Positions 32,640 through 43,100 of a stretch of 64,000 nucleotides of DNA are shown one piece after another. The notes beneath the pieces were generated by a model. The model was not told the origin of the DNA, did no database searches, and saw only the letters and a list, made by a program, of their open reading frames with translations. The stretch's first letter is position 1, and the number at the start of each line of letters is the position of its first letter. Origin of the DNA: Asterias amurensis. Lineage: Eukaryota; Echinodermata; Asteroidea; Forcipulatida; Asteriidae. The position numbers were made by a program, and so were the translations under genes. The stretch lies in NCBI RefSeq assembly GCF_032118995.1, contig NC_092669.1, positions 4,153,501 to 4,217,500 of the forward strand. The letters run 5' to 3'.

Positions 32640-32868
32640 AGCAGGAAATCACTAAGCAATATTTTGGTTTATTTTGAAAAGTGCAAGCTCTATGAAATTG
32701 GGCCTAGAATAAGGTTACCAGCTAAAATACCATGTCACGTGTAACATCAATGGCATATATTTGCGACTGGTATCCCGCAGTGCTTTTTTCTGCGATGTGC
32801 TAAGCAGGAAACCACTAAGCAATTATATACTTCTGTTTTGAAAAGCCGCTCTATGAAATTGTGCCCGT
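32640..32868. repeat. Family D fold-back fragments
   Basis: Two adjacent pieces with CTAAGCA and CTATGAAATTGGGCC blocks, matching the arms of the complete element at 52340-52585. They probably lie within or just after the FOXM1 3' UTR. Confidence 0.45.
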
Positions 32869-32988
32869 GTCAATATGAGAAAGTATTAATTGAATCTATT
32901 GACAGCTCTACAAGAATGCAACGTGACTCAATTTGCATTCTATGATTTCCGTCAATGTTGAAAGATATCAGTGATTTGAATAGTATTA

Positions 32989-33210
32989 ATTTTGGTTTTT
33001 ACCCGTACACAGATGTGTGTTAGCACTGTATACTCAGTACTTACCCGAGTCCTGTGAAAAAAAATCACAGGCAAGTTACTCGGGTGGGATTCGAACCCAC
33101 GACACTTGCAATTCTAGAGCAGTGTCTTACTGTACCAACTAGACTACCGAGGTTGCCCGGCAGCTAGAGGCAGTTCGAATCCTATGTTTTGGCAGCGGGT
33201 ACAGCAACGA
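32989..33210 (-). mobile_element. tRNA-derived SINE (family S)
   Basis: Read on the minus strand, the head has an A-box-like TAGTCTAGTTGGTA and a B box GGGTTCGAATCCCA. Then come TCACAGGACTCGGGTAAGTA, ACACACATCTGTGT and a tail ACCAAAATTAAT. Copies or fragments occur near 695, 35707-35935, 55115-55200, 58806-59900 and 60108-60290. Confidence 0.7.
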
Positions 33211-34190
33211 ATAAACGATATAATATTTATTTAGATTTGAATAGTAGCGGTGAATGATTTACATGATGAAGGCGTGAAAAATGTAATTTTGTAAATTTTT
33301 AACGAGTTTGTGTGCTTTGTAATTTATCTTGGTATAGGGCCTACTCGTCAAATTTTAATGATTGTTTTATTTTTGGAATTTTATTTATGATTGATGAGAG
33401 ATTTAGGTGGCCTAAACTGTAGGCCACTGTAGGCCAGAAATTGTCCGGTATTAAAACATGAGAGGATAGGTATCCTCTCTCATTTTTTTTATACTGGAAA
33501 TTTTCTTTGGTTATTACGCTAAAATTAATGAGCGTAAAAACTTACTTGCAGCTGTTGATTTTAAATGATATAAAATTTTGAGAAACATTTCCCTTCAAAG
33601 GGATGTGGTTTTAGAGAGCGAAACAAAAAATATTCCAATCTGTATTTAAAAGTTGATTGGATTGTGTAGTAAACATTGGGTTTAAGCGTGGAATGAGTTG
33701 CAATTTGGTCTAGCTAGGAAATTAAATTTGATCCTTAGCTAGACCAGAATGCACCTCACTCAACAGTTAGCGCTTGCGCAATGGGTATTTGCGAAAAGGT
33801 TTACATGTATTAATGTACCCATTTAGTCACTCATGCCCTCATATGGTAAAAACAACTGTTATTTGAAATTGCCCGTCGTCGGGTTTAATACGAGTATTCG
33901 CCAAGAAACATACAAAATACCATAATAATGTTTGGACCATAACCCGATAGGAATATAATCCGCAGAGTAATACAATAGTTTTAAGGCCTTAAAATCAATT
34001 CATAAGCCTGGGCCAAATTTCATATTGCTTAAAAATGTTGTGCTAAGCATCAATAAGCAATATATTACATGTACCAGTCTCAGATGCTACATATGAAATG
34101 GTGTTTTAGCTGATAACCTTTTTCTGGTAAGCATATTTTTGCTGTGCTTAGCTTGTTTTGTGCATTCAAGGAGTGCTTTGAATTAGGGAC
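33211..34190. other. Intergenic stretch
   Basis: No gene seen. It includes GGCCTAAACTGTAGGCCACTG-type short inverted repeats near 33410 and a family D-like piece near 34010-34170. Confidence 0.35.
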
Positions 34191-34351
34191 CAGGGGTGGA
34201 TTTCATAAAGAGTTATGACCAGTCTTATCTCTAGTTATGGCGAGTTACTCGCCTAACTTAGGACTAGCCATACGTTTATATCTCCTAGGACTAGTCCTAA
34301 ATAAGGTAGTCCTAAATTAGGACTGGTCCCAACTCTTTGTGAAATCGACTC
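34191..34351. repeat. Fold-back family C copy
   Basis: GGTGGATTTCATAAAGAGTT at the left; AACTCTTTGTGAAATCGACT at the right, with CCTAAATTAGGACT blocks inside. Confidence 0.65.
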
Positions 34352-34353
34352 AT

Positions 34354-34499
34354 GGGGTGGATTTCACAAAGAGTTAGGACTAGTCTTATCTCTAGTTAGG
34401 ACCAGTTACTCGTCCTAACTTTGGACTATGCAATTTGTATATCTCCTAGGACTTGTCCCAAGTTAGGACTGGTCCTAACTCTTTGTGAAATCGACCCCT
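34354..34499. repeat. Fold-back family C copy
   Basis: GGGGTGGATTTCACAAAGAG at the left; CTTTGTGAAATCGACCCC at the right. Directly follows the previous copy. Confidence 0.65.
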
Positions 34500-35240
34500 G
34501 GTCTTATAATATTTATAAGCCTTTTTGAGGTATGGCGGACACAATGCTACAACACTGTAAAGTTGTGGTAAATTTGTGCGTATTGACCATAGAAATAGAA
34601 CGTATTGTATTCAGTGAAGTGCGCATTTTAGGCGACGCGGCGTTTACACGTAAACCTAATGGCCACCAACATGGTGAGCGTGGCATCAGTCGCGGCGTGT
34701 GACGCGCGCGTATCACGTCTGCCATACCTCAAAATAGTTTGAAAATGTTTGTAAAATAAAAATACAACAAAGCAGTTTTGAATCCGAACCTAAGGGCCAA
34801 AGCTGTTGGTGTTATCAACATAGTTTGCTAATATGTTTTGTAAATAAATAAAGTATACTAATATAATATAAAAAAATAGTCACATATTTCATGAGCGTCT
34901 TTGTATAAAAAGTATTTATCTCCCCCCCCAGTTTGAGGTGTGTACATTTTAGTTTTTAATTGATTTGCGCTAAAGAGACAGGAATTATTTTTGTACTTTC
35001 TAGTCACTCCTATCCTTTAACACACTTTATGATTTATTGATAAAGTAATTGATAAAGTAATCTGTAAATCAAACACCCGTTTATTTTATCATTTGGGGAA
35101 TGATCATTTATTTGACTCACTGTCAAACAGAGATGTACTTCTTGCTATTTCAATTGGATACAGATGACGCTGTAAAGTATCAATAAAATATGGCAAAATG
35201 AATTCCCATAATTGATTGAAGATTTGACTGACTTTTTCGG
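34500..35240. other. Intergenic stretch
   Basis: No coding exon or clear repeat. There is an AAATAAATAAAG stretch near 34843. A minus-strand open frame at 34513-34725 has no familiar motif. Confidence 0.35.
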
Positions 35241-35247
35241 CTGTTGT

Positions 35248-35637
35248 AAAAGGAACACGTTGCTTTGGATTGGTCGAGTTGGTCTTTGAAAAGCGTTTGG
35301 AACTGTTTGTTATAAAATGCATATAATTAGAAAGATATTTTAAAAGCAGAATATTATGATCCACACAAACATGGCTCGAAATTGCACGGTTTTCCTTTTA
35401 CGTCGTCGACTAACACGGTCGGCCATTTATGGGAGTCAAATTTTTGACTCCCATAAATGGCCGACCGTGTTAGTTCGCAAAGTAAAAGGAAAACCACGCA
35501 ATTTCAAGGCAAATTTGTGTGGATCATTGTATTCTACTTTTAAATCATCTTTCTAACCATATGCATTTTATAACAAGCGGTTACAAACGATTTCAAAGAC
35601 CAACTAGTCCGGTCCAAGGCAACGTGTTCCTTTAAAG
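35248..35637. mobile_element. Palindromic TTAA-MITE family B copy
   Basis: AAAGGAACACGTTGCTTTGG at the left; GGCAACGTGTTCC then TTTAAAGG at the right. The tip of the palindrome is GGGAGTCAAATTTTTGACTC. Confidence 0.72.
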
Positions 35638-35706
35638 GTATGGTCAAATACTAACCACAACCCCGAAGAACTTTGATCAAAAGGCTTACTTGTTTTTTTA
35701 AAGAAT

Positions 35707-35935
35707 ATTAATTTTGGTTTTACCCTTATACTGATGTGTCTTAGCACTGCATACTCAGTTATTTACCTTGAGTTCTTTCTGTGAACAAACAATCACAGGC
35801 ATATACTTCTAGTAGAACTTCAAACCCGCTACAACCTTTGCAATTCTAGAGCAGTGTCTTACTGACTAGACTACTGAGATTGCCCGGTAGCTAGAGGCTG
35901 TTTGAATCTTGTATTTTAACAATGGGTACCGCAAC
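35707..35935 (-). mobile_element. SINE family S copy, decayed
   Basis: Same order as the copy at 33.0 kb: TTTTACCCTTATAC, TCACAGGCATATACTTC, a degraded B box and AGAGCAGTGTCTTACTGA. Confidence 0.55.
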
Positions 35936-35938
35936 AAT

Positions 35939-36260
35939 TTAAAGACAGTGGAGACTATTGGTAATTACTCAAAATGATTGTTATCATAAAACCTTTCTCG
36001 ATTACGAGTAATTGGGAGAGGTTGATAGTATAAAACATTGTGAGAAACAGCTCCCTCTGAAGTGACATAGTTTTCAAGAAAGAAGTAATTTTCCACGTGA
36101 CCATGGTGCGACAAGGGTGTTTTTTCTTTAATTAATATCTCACAACTTCGACGACCTATTGAGCTCAAATTTTCACAGGTTTGTTATTTTATGCATGTGT
36201 TGAGATACACCAACTGTGAATACAAGTCTGACTATTACCAATAGTGTCCAGTGTCTTTAA
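35939..36260 (+). mobile_element. TTAA-MITE family A, internally shortened
   Basis: TTAAAGACAGTGGAGACTAT at the left; AGTGTCCAGTGTCT plus TTAA at the right. The central palindrome is deleted. Confidence 0.7.
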
Positions 36261-36830
36261 ACACCTATCTGAGCGGAATGTTTTCAACAGAAATGGTATT
36301 TTTACTTGTTTACAATGCACTTGTTCACCATTTTAATGTAATTTTGATATGTGTACACTTCTGAACTTTTCGTAATTATCGATTAAAAAATCAGGCCCCT
36401 ACCTTAAGGTTTTTTGAAAAACTAAAAACACTTCTGCCGTTGAGAGCGAGCGTCAAAGGACAATGCCGCTGACGTCATATGTGGGAGTTTGCTTTGTTAT
36501 ACATCCACGCTGCAACAAAGCGGCTTTATCTACTTATGACGTTTTGAGAGTGATTACGTAACGGGGCTTTTCGCAAATCTCGCAGAAAAGCTCTGGATAA
36601 GGGCATACAAAATGATTGTTTTTTACACAATTGAAACCTATTTATAATCATATGAATCGATTTCCTTATTCATCGAAAACATTTTAAGTGGAATTCAGCA
36701 AAGTTCATGACTTGACATTTTCGTTCAAGCAGGTCTTTAAGAGTCTGACTAGTAACAGGTTGTATGGCTTCAAACTGGCACCCCAAACAAAGGTAATGAC
36801 AAAGAGAGAGACTGCCAACATAGGAGCTTG

Positions 36831-36900
36831 GTAGCTCAGTGTGTAGAGCGCCAGCACGTAATCCAGAGATCGCAAATTCAAGTCCTGCTCTAGACGTTTA
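36831..36900 (+). other. tRNA-like segment
   Basis: GGTAGCTCAGTGTGTAGAGC resembles a tRNA D-arm and A box, and AAATTCAAGTCC a decayed B box. The acceptor arms do not pair, so this is a tRNA-derived fragment rather than a working gene. Confidence 0.45.
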
Positions 36901-36908
36901 GTCTTTGT

Positions 36909-37290
36909 TTAAAGACACTGGGCACTATTGGTAATTGTCAAATACCAGTCTTCTCATTTGGTGTATCACAACTTATGCATAAAATAACAAACTTGTGAAA
37001 ATTTGAGCTCAATCGGTCGTCGAAGTTGCAAGATATTAATGAAAGAAAAAAACATCCTTGTCGCACCATGTCAACAAAGTTGTGTGCACTCAGATGCTTG
37101 ATTTCGATTTCTAAATCTGAGGTCTCAAAATCAAATTCGAGAAATTTTGAAAATTACTTCTTTCTCGAAAACTACATCACTTGTTTCTTACAATGTTGTA
37201 TACTATCAACCTCTCCCCATTACTCGTAATAAAGAAAGGTTTTAAGCTAATAATTATTTTGACTAATTACCAATAGTGTCCACTGCATTC
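36909..37290 (-). mobile_element. TTAA-MITE family A copy
   Basis: TTAAAGACACTGGGCACTAT at the left; AATAGTGTCCACTGCATTC at the right. Reverse orientation. Confidence 0.68.
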
Positions 37291-37690
37291 AACATTACAC
37301 AAATAACTACGGCGTTTGGAAGAATTATACACAGAAACTGCAAATTTATATCAATCTCCCCTACACAATTTAATTTCTACTAAATCAGGATATAAATTAA
37401 TGATTTCATTTTTTCATTAAAAATTAAGGGCATAGAGGTACAAATATTTACAAGAATAGATTTAATCTATGAAAAAAAAAAACATATAAAAGGAAAACAA
37501 GAACAAAAGCCCAAACTAAAAACTAAAAACTAAAAGTACAAGATTCAGTGCAAAAAAAGGACTTTCAAAGCCCCTATATTTAGATTGGATATCACATAAT
37601 AAAGGCAAATCAGTGAGATGTGAACTTTTAATAGTGACAAAGTGAGGTGGGTTTTGAAATAAACGCATGGTTTTCAGCAAGGGGTGTTTT
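37291..37690. other. AT-rich intergenic stretch
   Basis: No coding exon or repeat match; A-rich simple sequence near 37460-37550. Confidence 0.35.
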
Positions 37691-37697
37691 TATCACT

Positions 37698-38083
37698 TTA
37701 AAGACACTGGACACTAATTAATAATTGTCGAAGACCAGTCTTCTCACTTGGTGTATCTCAACATACATGTATGCATAAAATAACAAACCTGTGAAAATTT
37801 GAGCTCAATTGGTCGTCAGAGTTGCGAGATAATAATGTAAGAAAAAACACCCTTGTCACACGAAGTTGTGTGATTTTAGATTGTGGATTTTGAGACCTCG
37901 AAATCTCGAACTCAAATTCATGTAAAATTACTTGTTTCTCGAAAACTACGTTACTTCACAGGGAGCCGTTTCTCACAATGTTTTATACTATCAACCTCTC
38001 CCCGTTACTCATTACCAAGTAAGGTTTTATGCAAATAATTATTTTGAGTAATTACCAATAGTGTCCACTACATATACCTTTAA
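37698..38083 (-). mobile_element. TTAA-MITE family A copy
   Basis: TTAAAGACACTGGACACTAA at the left; ATAGTGTCCACTACATATAC then CTTTAA at the right, reverse orientation. Confidence 0.7.
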
Positions 38084-38191
38084 ATGTGTTGACAGGACTC
38101 TCATTCTCAAATAGTTTTCATACTACCCTTGATTGCTATTACATATTTTGAGAACACCAAACAAGTCCAGTGCCTGTGAAGTGACAATCTA

Positions 38192-38482
38192 CAATATACA
38201 AATCTTATTGTTATACCTCGGTAACAAACTGTGAAGTTTGATTGGTGGAGAACCAATCACGTGATGTGCATCAAAAACGCATGTACCATGGTTAAGAATG
38301 CTAAGGAAAATTGATGTTACCAAGGTATAACAAAAAAATTGTTGCACGCTGTGATTGGGGTCCATGGGTTTTGTACACCCTCGGGGGAAAATGGCACCCG
38401 CGGCTTTGCCTCGGTGCCATTTCCCCCCTCGGGTGTACAAAACGACATGGACCCCGTCACAGCGTGCAACAATTGTATATTG
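38192..38482. mobile_element. Compound fold-back element
   Basis: Outer ends CAATATACAA and TTGTATATTG. A first inner hairpin pairs GTTATACCTCGGTAAC with GTTACCAAGGTATAAC. A second, much longer one (about 38337-38472) pairs TTGTTGCACGCTGTGA, GGGGTCCATG, TTTTGTACACCC and AATGGCACC with their inverses. Confidence 0.65.
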
Positions 38483-38544
38483 AATGATCCCATAATGAAA
38501 CAGTAGAGTAAAAATATTTCACTAGGTGTACAGGCCTGTATGCT

Positions 38545-38706
38545 TCGTTTTTGAAAGGACAAGGGCACCAAGGCATTTTCTCCTTGGTAAAGGGCACCCT
38601 ATGAGGAAATTGTAAATTTGTACTGTAGCATTTCAAGGGCACCAAGGCAATGACCAGGGGCAACGGAGGCAATCGCCTTCGTTGCCTCCGTGAAGTATCA
38701 GGCCTG
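38545..38706. repeat. Family G element
   Basis: Ends CAGGCCTGTATGCTTC and GAAGTATCAGGCCTG are near-perfect inverses. Inner blocks are AAGGGCACCAAGGCATTTTC and GGCAACGGAGGCAATCGCC. A second copy is at 62904-63097. Confidence 0.55.
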
Positions 38707-39660
38707 AGGTGAGAAATCATTTGTCAGCTCTAAATTGAAATATTTCATTGTTCGTTTTGCTGGATTTTGATAATCGAACGTATTGAATATGACGTCACCA
38801 TTCAAATATCCGCCCTACAACATGGCGTCTGTGCGCGTGTGTGTGTGCGTGCCGTAGAAAACAAACGGGAATGCTGTGTGCTTCATTGATGTACGCGCTT
38901 GAACACGTATACAGTTTGCCCTACAAGATGGCGACGTTCATAGCAAAAAAAGGTTATTAAATACGTTCTATACCACGACAGGGGTGCATTCCACTCGCGC
39001 AAACGACTCGCAACTGTTCGCGTAAACGTTTTTTTATCTTTTGAACGATTGGTGCGTATACACGATGTCAATATGGCGGCGCCCTAAAATGAAGATGGCG
39101 CGCACCATACGTATTTTTTTTTACTTTGTTTTTGCTGCAATAGTCCTCTTTTTGACATCATTACATCAATTAATTAACTTTGTTATTCAAAATCTGCATT
39201 ATCATCCACTGAAAATACAATGTTATTATGTTTGTGACGAAGAAATAATACCGTATGCTTGTCCGCCATTTTAAAAACCACTCGCCAACACCTCAGAAGT
39301 ATGTTCGCCTAAAGTTGCCAACGTTCGCCAACGGTGGCGGCGAACAACTCGTTCCACTTGAAATTGTTGGCGAACGTGCGCAACTGTTGCCAACGTTTGC
39401 ACGAGTGGAACGCACCCCAGGCCTCGTAATAACCCACAGCAGGCGCTGTGGTGCCCTTTGCGAGGTTTCAATACAAATTTACATTTTCCTAATAGAGTTC
39501 GTGCTTTGTGTTGAGTGACCGATCAAATGCGTGTTAGGGAAGTGGCGTGAATCAGTGTCGAGGAAGTAAACCTACGTGTACCCTCGGGAGTAAACTCTGT
39601 GTAGTTTAGCTGCAAAAAGGTGTTTACTACACTAGCTTGGATATTCTCCAGAAGACGATC
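38707..39660. other. Intergenic stretch between FOXM1 and NFYA
   Basis: Includes two near-inverse blocks with GTTCGCCAACGTTGGC-like content around 39300-39420 (arms AACGTTCGCC and GGCGAACGT) and CGCGCAAACGACTCGCAACT near 39000. No gene recognised. Confidence 0.35.
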
Positions 39661-39946
39661 AGAGCATACTGATCGAAACGTCGAGTTGAAACCAACGGTT
39701 CTTTTAAGAACCACCCCAACTCATTAGAGATAGTCATTACATGGTGTTACCGCAAACCTTTCTATATCGTATTTCCACTTCGCTTGGATATTGAGACGCA
39801 ACATATAAAGACAAATTCTTTAGGCCTATTTATGCACAACAGAATGGGCTAGCAATAGAGGTTATCTTGTAAGTACATTATCAAAAACTTTACAAATCCT
39901 GTAGTAAACGGTATTTCATTACTCCTTACTGAATGATGGTTTTGCT

Positions 39947-40105
39947 TTACACAGTGGTTGTTGCCCCATTGGTCGTGATGTTCGGAGGTTGTTCCAGAAG
40001 CGATTGGTTGCTGGTCGCCATTTGCGGGGCACCGCTGAGCATTTCAAGGTTGATGTTTAATGAGCCGTCGGAATCCGAGTTAACAGCCTGTCCTGTCACT
40101 ACATA
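39947..40105 (-). CDS. NFYA: NFYA probable last exon
   Basis: Acceptor CCCCTTACAG, then 52 codons and a stop. The frame is compatible with the previous exon. Rich in Ser, Asn and Thr. No homologous segment in human NF-YA comes to mind, so its place in the gene rests on frame, splice site and position. Confidence 0.6.
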   Translation of the reverse strand, partial: YVVTGQAVNSDSDGSLNINLEMLSGAPQMATSNQSLLEQPPNITTNGATTTV

Positions 40106-43100
40106 CTGTAAGGGGAAAAAACAAAAATCATAAGGACAATTTCCTAAAACGCTAAACGGCATTTTCTTGTTGATGTTTTCATTAACACAGGCAGCCCTGG
40201 CACGGAGGCCAACATAGACCACGACCTTCGTTACCCATAGCCAAATTTCTTCGAGCTGTTTAAAGACACTAGGCACCTTTGGTAATTGTCAAGGACCAGT
40301 CTGTTCACTTGGTGTATCTCAACATATGCACAAAATAACAAACCTGTGAAAACATTTGAACTCAATTGGTCGTTGAAGTTGCAAGATAATAATGGAAGAA
40401 GAAACTCCCTTGTAACACAAAGTTGTGTGCTTTCAGATGCTTGATTTTGAGACCTCACACGTAATGAGAGGTCTCAAAACCAATTTGGGCCCTGGTCTTT
40501 GTCTTGGTGCCTCTTCAAAATTTTGACATGGCTTAAATTAATATTATTATTATTATTTTTTTTTTTAGGGGGGGGGGGGGGGGGAGAACCACAAGACCAC
40601 AGGGCCTGTTGCACAAGTATTCTACTTTATCAGAATTTATTTTACAAGGCCAGGGGTCGATTTCATAAAAAGTTAGGACTAGTCTTAACTTAGGACTAGT
40701 CCTAGGAGATATTGAAAACAGATGGCTAGTCCTAAGTTAGGACGAGTAACTCGTTCTTAGTCGAGATAAGACTAGTCTTAACTCTTTGTGAAATCCACCC
40801 CAGGGGTCAACTTAACAAAGAGTTAAGACTAGTCTATAGGAGGAGTTACTTGTCCTAACTTAGGACTAGCTTAGGACTAGCTACACGTTTTGATTACTTA
40901 GTCCTAAGTTAGGACTACTCCTAACTTTTTGTGAAATCGACCCCAGAATACAAATTAGAAAAAGAACTTTCTGTACCATACTGTTTAATTTGAACAAGTA
41001 ATAAGAGAGAGTATCTCATTTGTCTTGGTATCAAGTATGCTTTGAAATCGACAAATTGAGAGATATTAATTCAAAAATAATATTTGAAGTCCATTTTTAC
41101 AATAAAAAAGTTAAAGGGACATGTGGCATTGGATCAGGCAATCAGGGGTGGATTTCACAAAGAGTTAAGACTCGCCTTATCTCGAGTTAGGACTAGCTGT
41201 ACGTTTTTACATTTTTAATATCTCAATCTTTGTGAATCTGACTCCTGGTGACTGAAAAGTGTTTGTAACCATCTGTTACAGAAAGATGTTTTAAAAGTAG
41301 AATATAACAATCCGCAAAATGCCCCGAAATTGCATGATTTTCCTTATACGGTGTGAATTAACACGGCACGCCAATTTATGGAGTCAAACAAAAATTGCCA
41401 AACGCATTATGTAGTTTGCAAAGTAAAAAGAAAATCATGCAATTTCCAAACATATTTGTATTGTATGGATCACTATATTCTACTTTTAAAACATCTTTCT
41501 AACCATAATGTATTTGATCACAAACTGTTTCAAATGTTTTTCATAGACCAACTCGCACGATCCAAGGCAACGTGTCCCATTCCATGTTATTACAGTGAAG
41601 AGCTGTTATTCAATAGGAGACTTTGGGATGCTAGGTGGCAGCAGACTTACCAGGTATATTTCCATTGTTTACGTAGTTCTGAGCGTGCGCACATGACCGA
41701 GAACAATGGATTTTACCTGGTAAGTCAGCTGCCACCAATCGTCCCAAAAGTCTCCCATTGGATAAACACAAGACAACTAAACTTGTCCGGTCGTGAGTTA
41801 GTTATAGCAGCCATGATAGTTGGTCACAGAAAAAACCTTGGGAAATTTTATGGCGTAGGCTCTAATAGACTTTTCAGGCTAATTCAAGCACAATTTTTCA
41901 GATTTTTTCCCAAACAAAAAGCCTTAACAAAATCAGCCTTAAAGGCAGGGGACAATATGGGTGATTACTCAAAATAATTATCAACATAAAATCTCACTTT
42001 GTAACAAGTAATGGGGAGGAGATAGTATAAAACATTGTGAGAGACGGCTCCCTCTGAAGTGACGTAGTTTTCAAAAAAGAAGTAATTTTCCACGATTTTG
42101 ATTTTGAGACCTCAAGTTTAGAATTTGAGGTCTCGAAATCAAGCATCTGAAAGCACACAACGTCGTGTGACAAGGGTGTTTTTTTCTTTCATAGTTATCT
42201 CGCAACTCCAACGACCAATTTGAATTTGATGCTCTTAAAGGCAGTGGACACTATTGGTAATTACTCAAAGTAATTATCAGCATAAAACCTCACTTGGTAA
42301 CGAGTAATGGGGAGAGGTTGATAGTATAAAACATTGCGAGAAACGGCTCATTCTGAAGTGACGTAGTTTTTTTCTTTCCTTTCATAGTTATCTCGCCACT
42401 CTGACAACCAATCGAGCTCAAGTTTTCACAGGTTTGTTATTTTATGCATAAGATACACCAAGTGAGAAGACTGGATTTTGACAATTACCAATAGTGTCCA
42501 GTGTAGAAGAATATCATGCCCATGTTAGTGTGTTAGAACAAAAAGTATTTTTTAAATATTTTAAAAGTATGGTATTATTTAGTATTAGTATATTAATATT
42601 TCAACGTAGAAGACCACAGATTGAGTGTCGACTAGTGCTGTGCATTTTTCCAAAACAATCGGAGGAATTTTGTCTTTTGAAATTCAGTCGAATTCTAACA
42701 TTTTTGGACGCTGGAAATTCAGTCAAAATTTTTCAATTTATTGGTATGCCGTTTAACATTGAGGACACATGTACTGTTACCAAACAATTTACAGCGGTGG
42801 TTGAGCAAGTCCAGAGCACCATAATCAAGTTCTAGCGTTATCGAACTCAAGTTCGGATTTTGCTTTGGTCTGGGCCATTGCACTGTTGTCCTAGAGCAAA
42901 ACCATGATTGTTATGTATTGGTTTTGCGGTAACACCATGTGTGTATCTACTTGCCAGGTAGAGTTTGCTCTTTAGGGAACTGTCTTGCTTTGTATTTGGT
43001 TTGCAGTAACACCATGTGTGTATCTACTTGCCAGGTAGAGTTTGCTGTTAAGAGAACTGCCTTGCTTTGTATTTGGTTTGCAGTAACACCATTGGATTGT

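Noticed and set aside
33070-33180. Possible tRNA gene on the minus strand with A and B boxes
   Set aside because: Acceptor stem does not pair, and the same sequence recurs with a common tail, so it is a SINE head.
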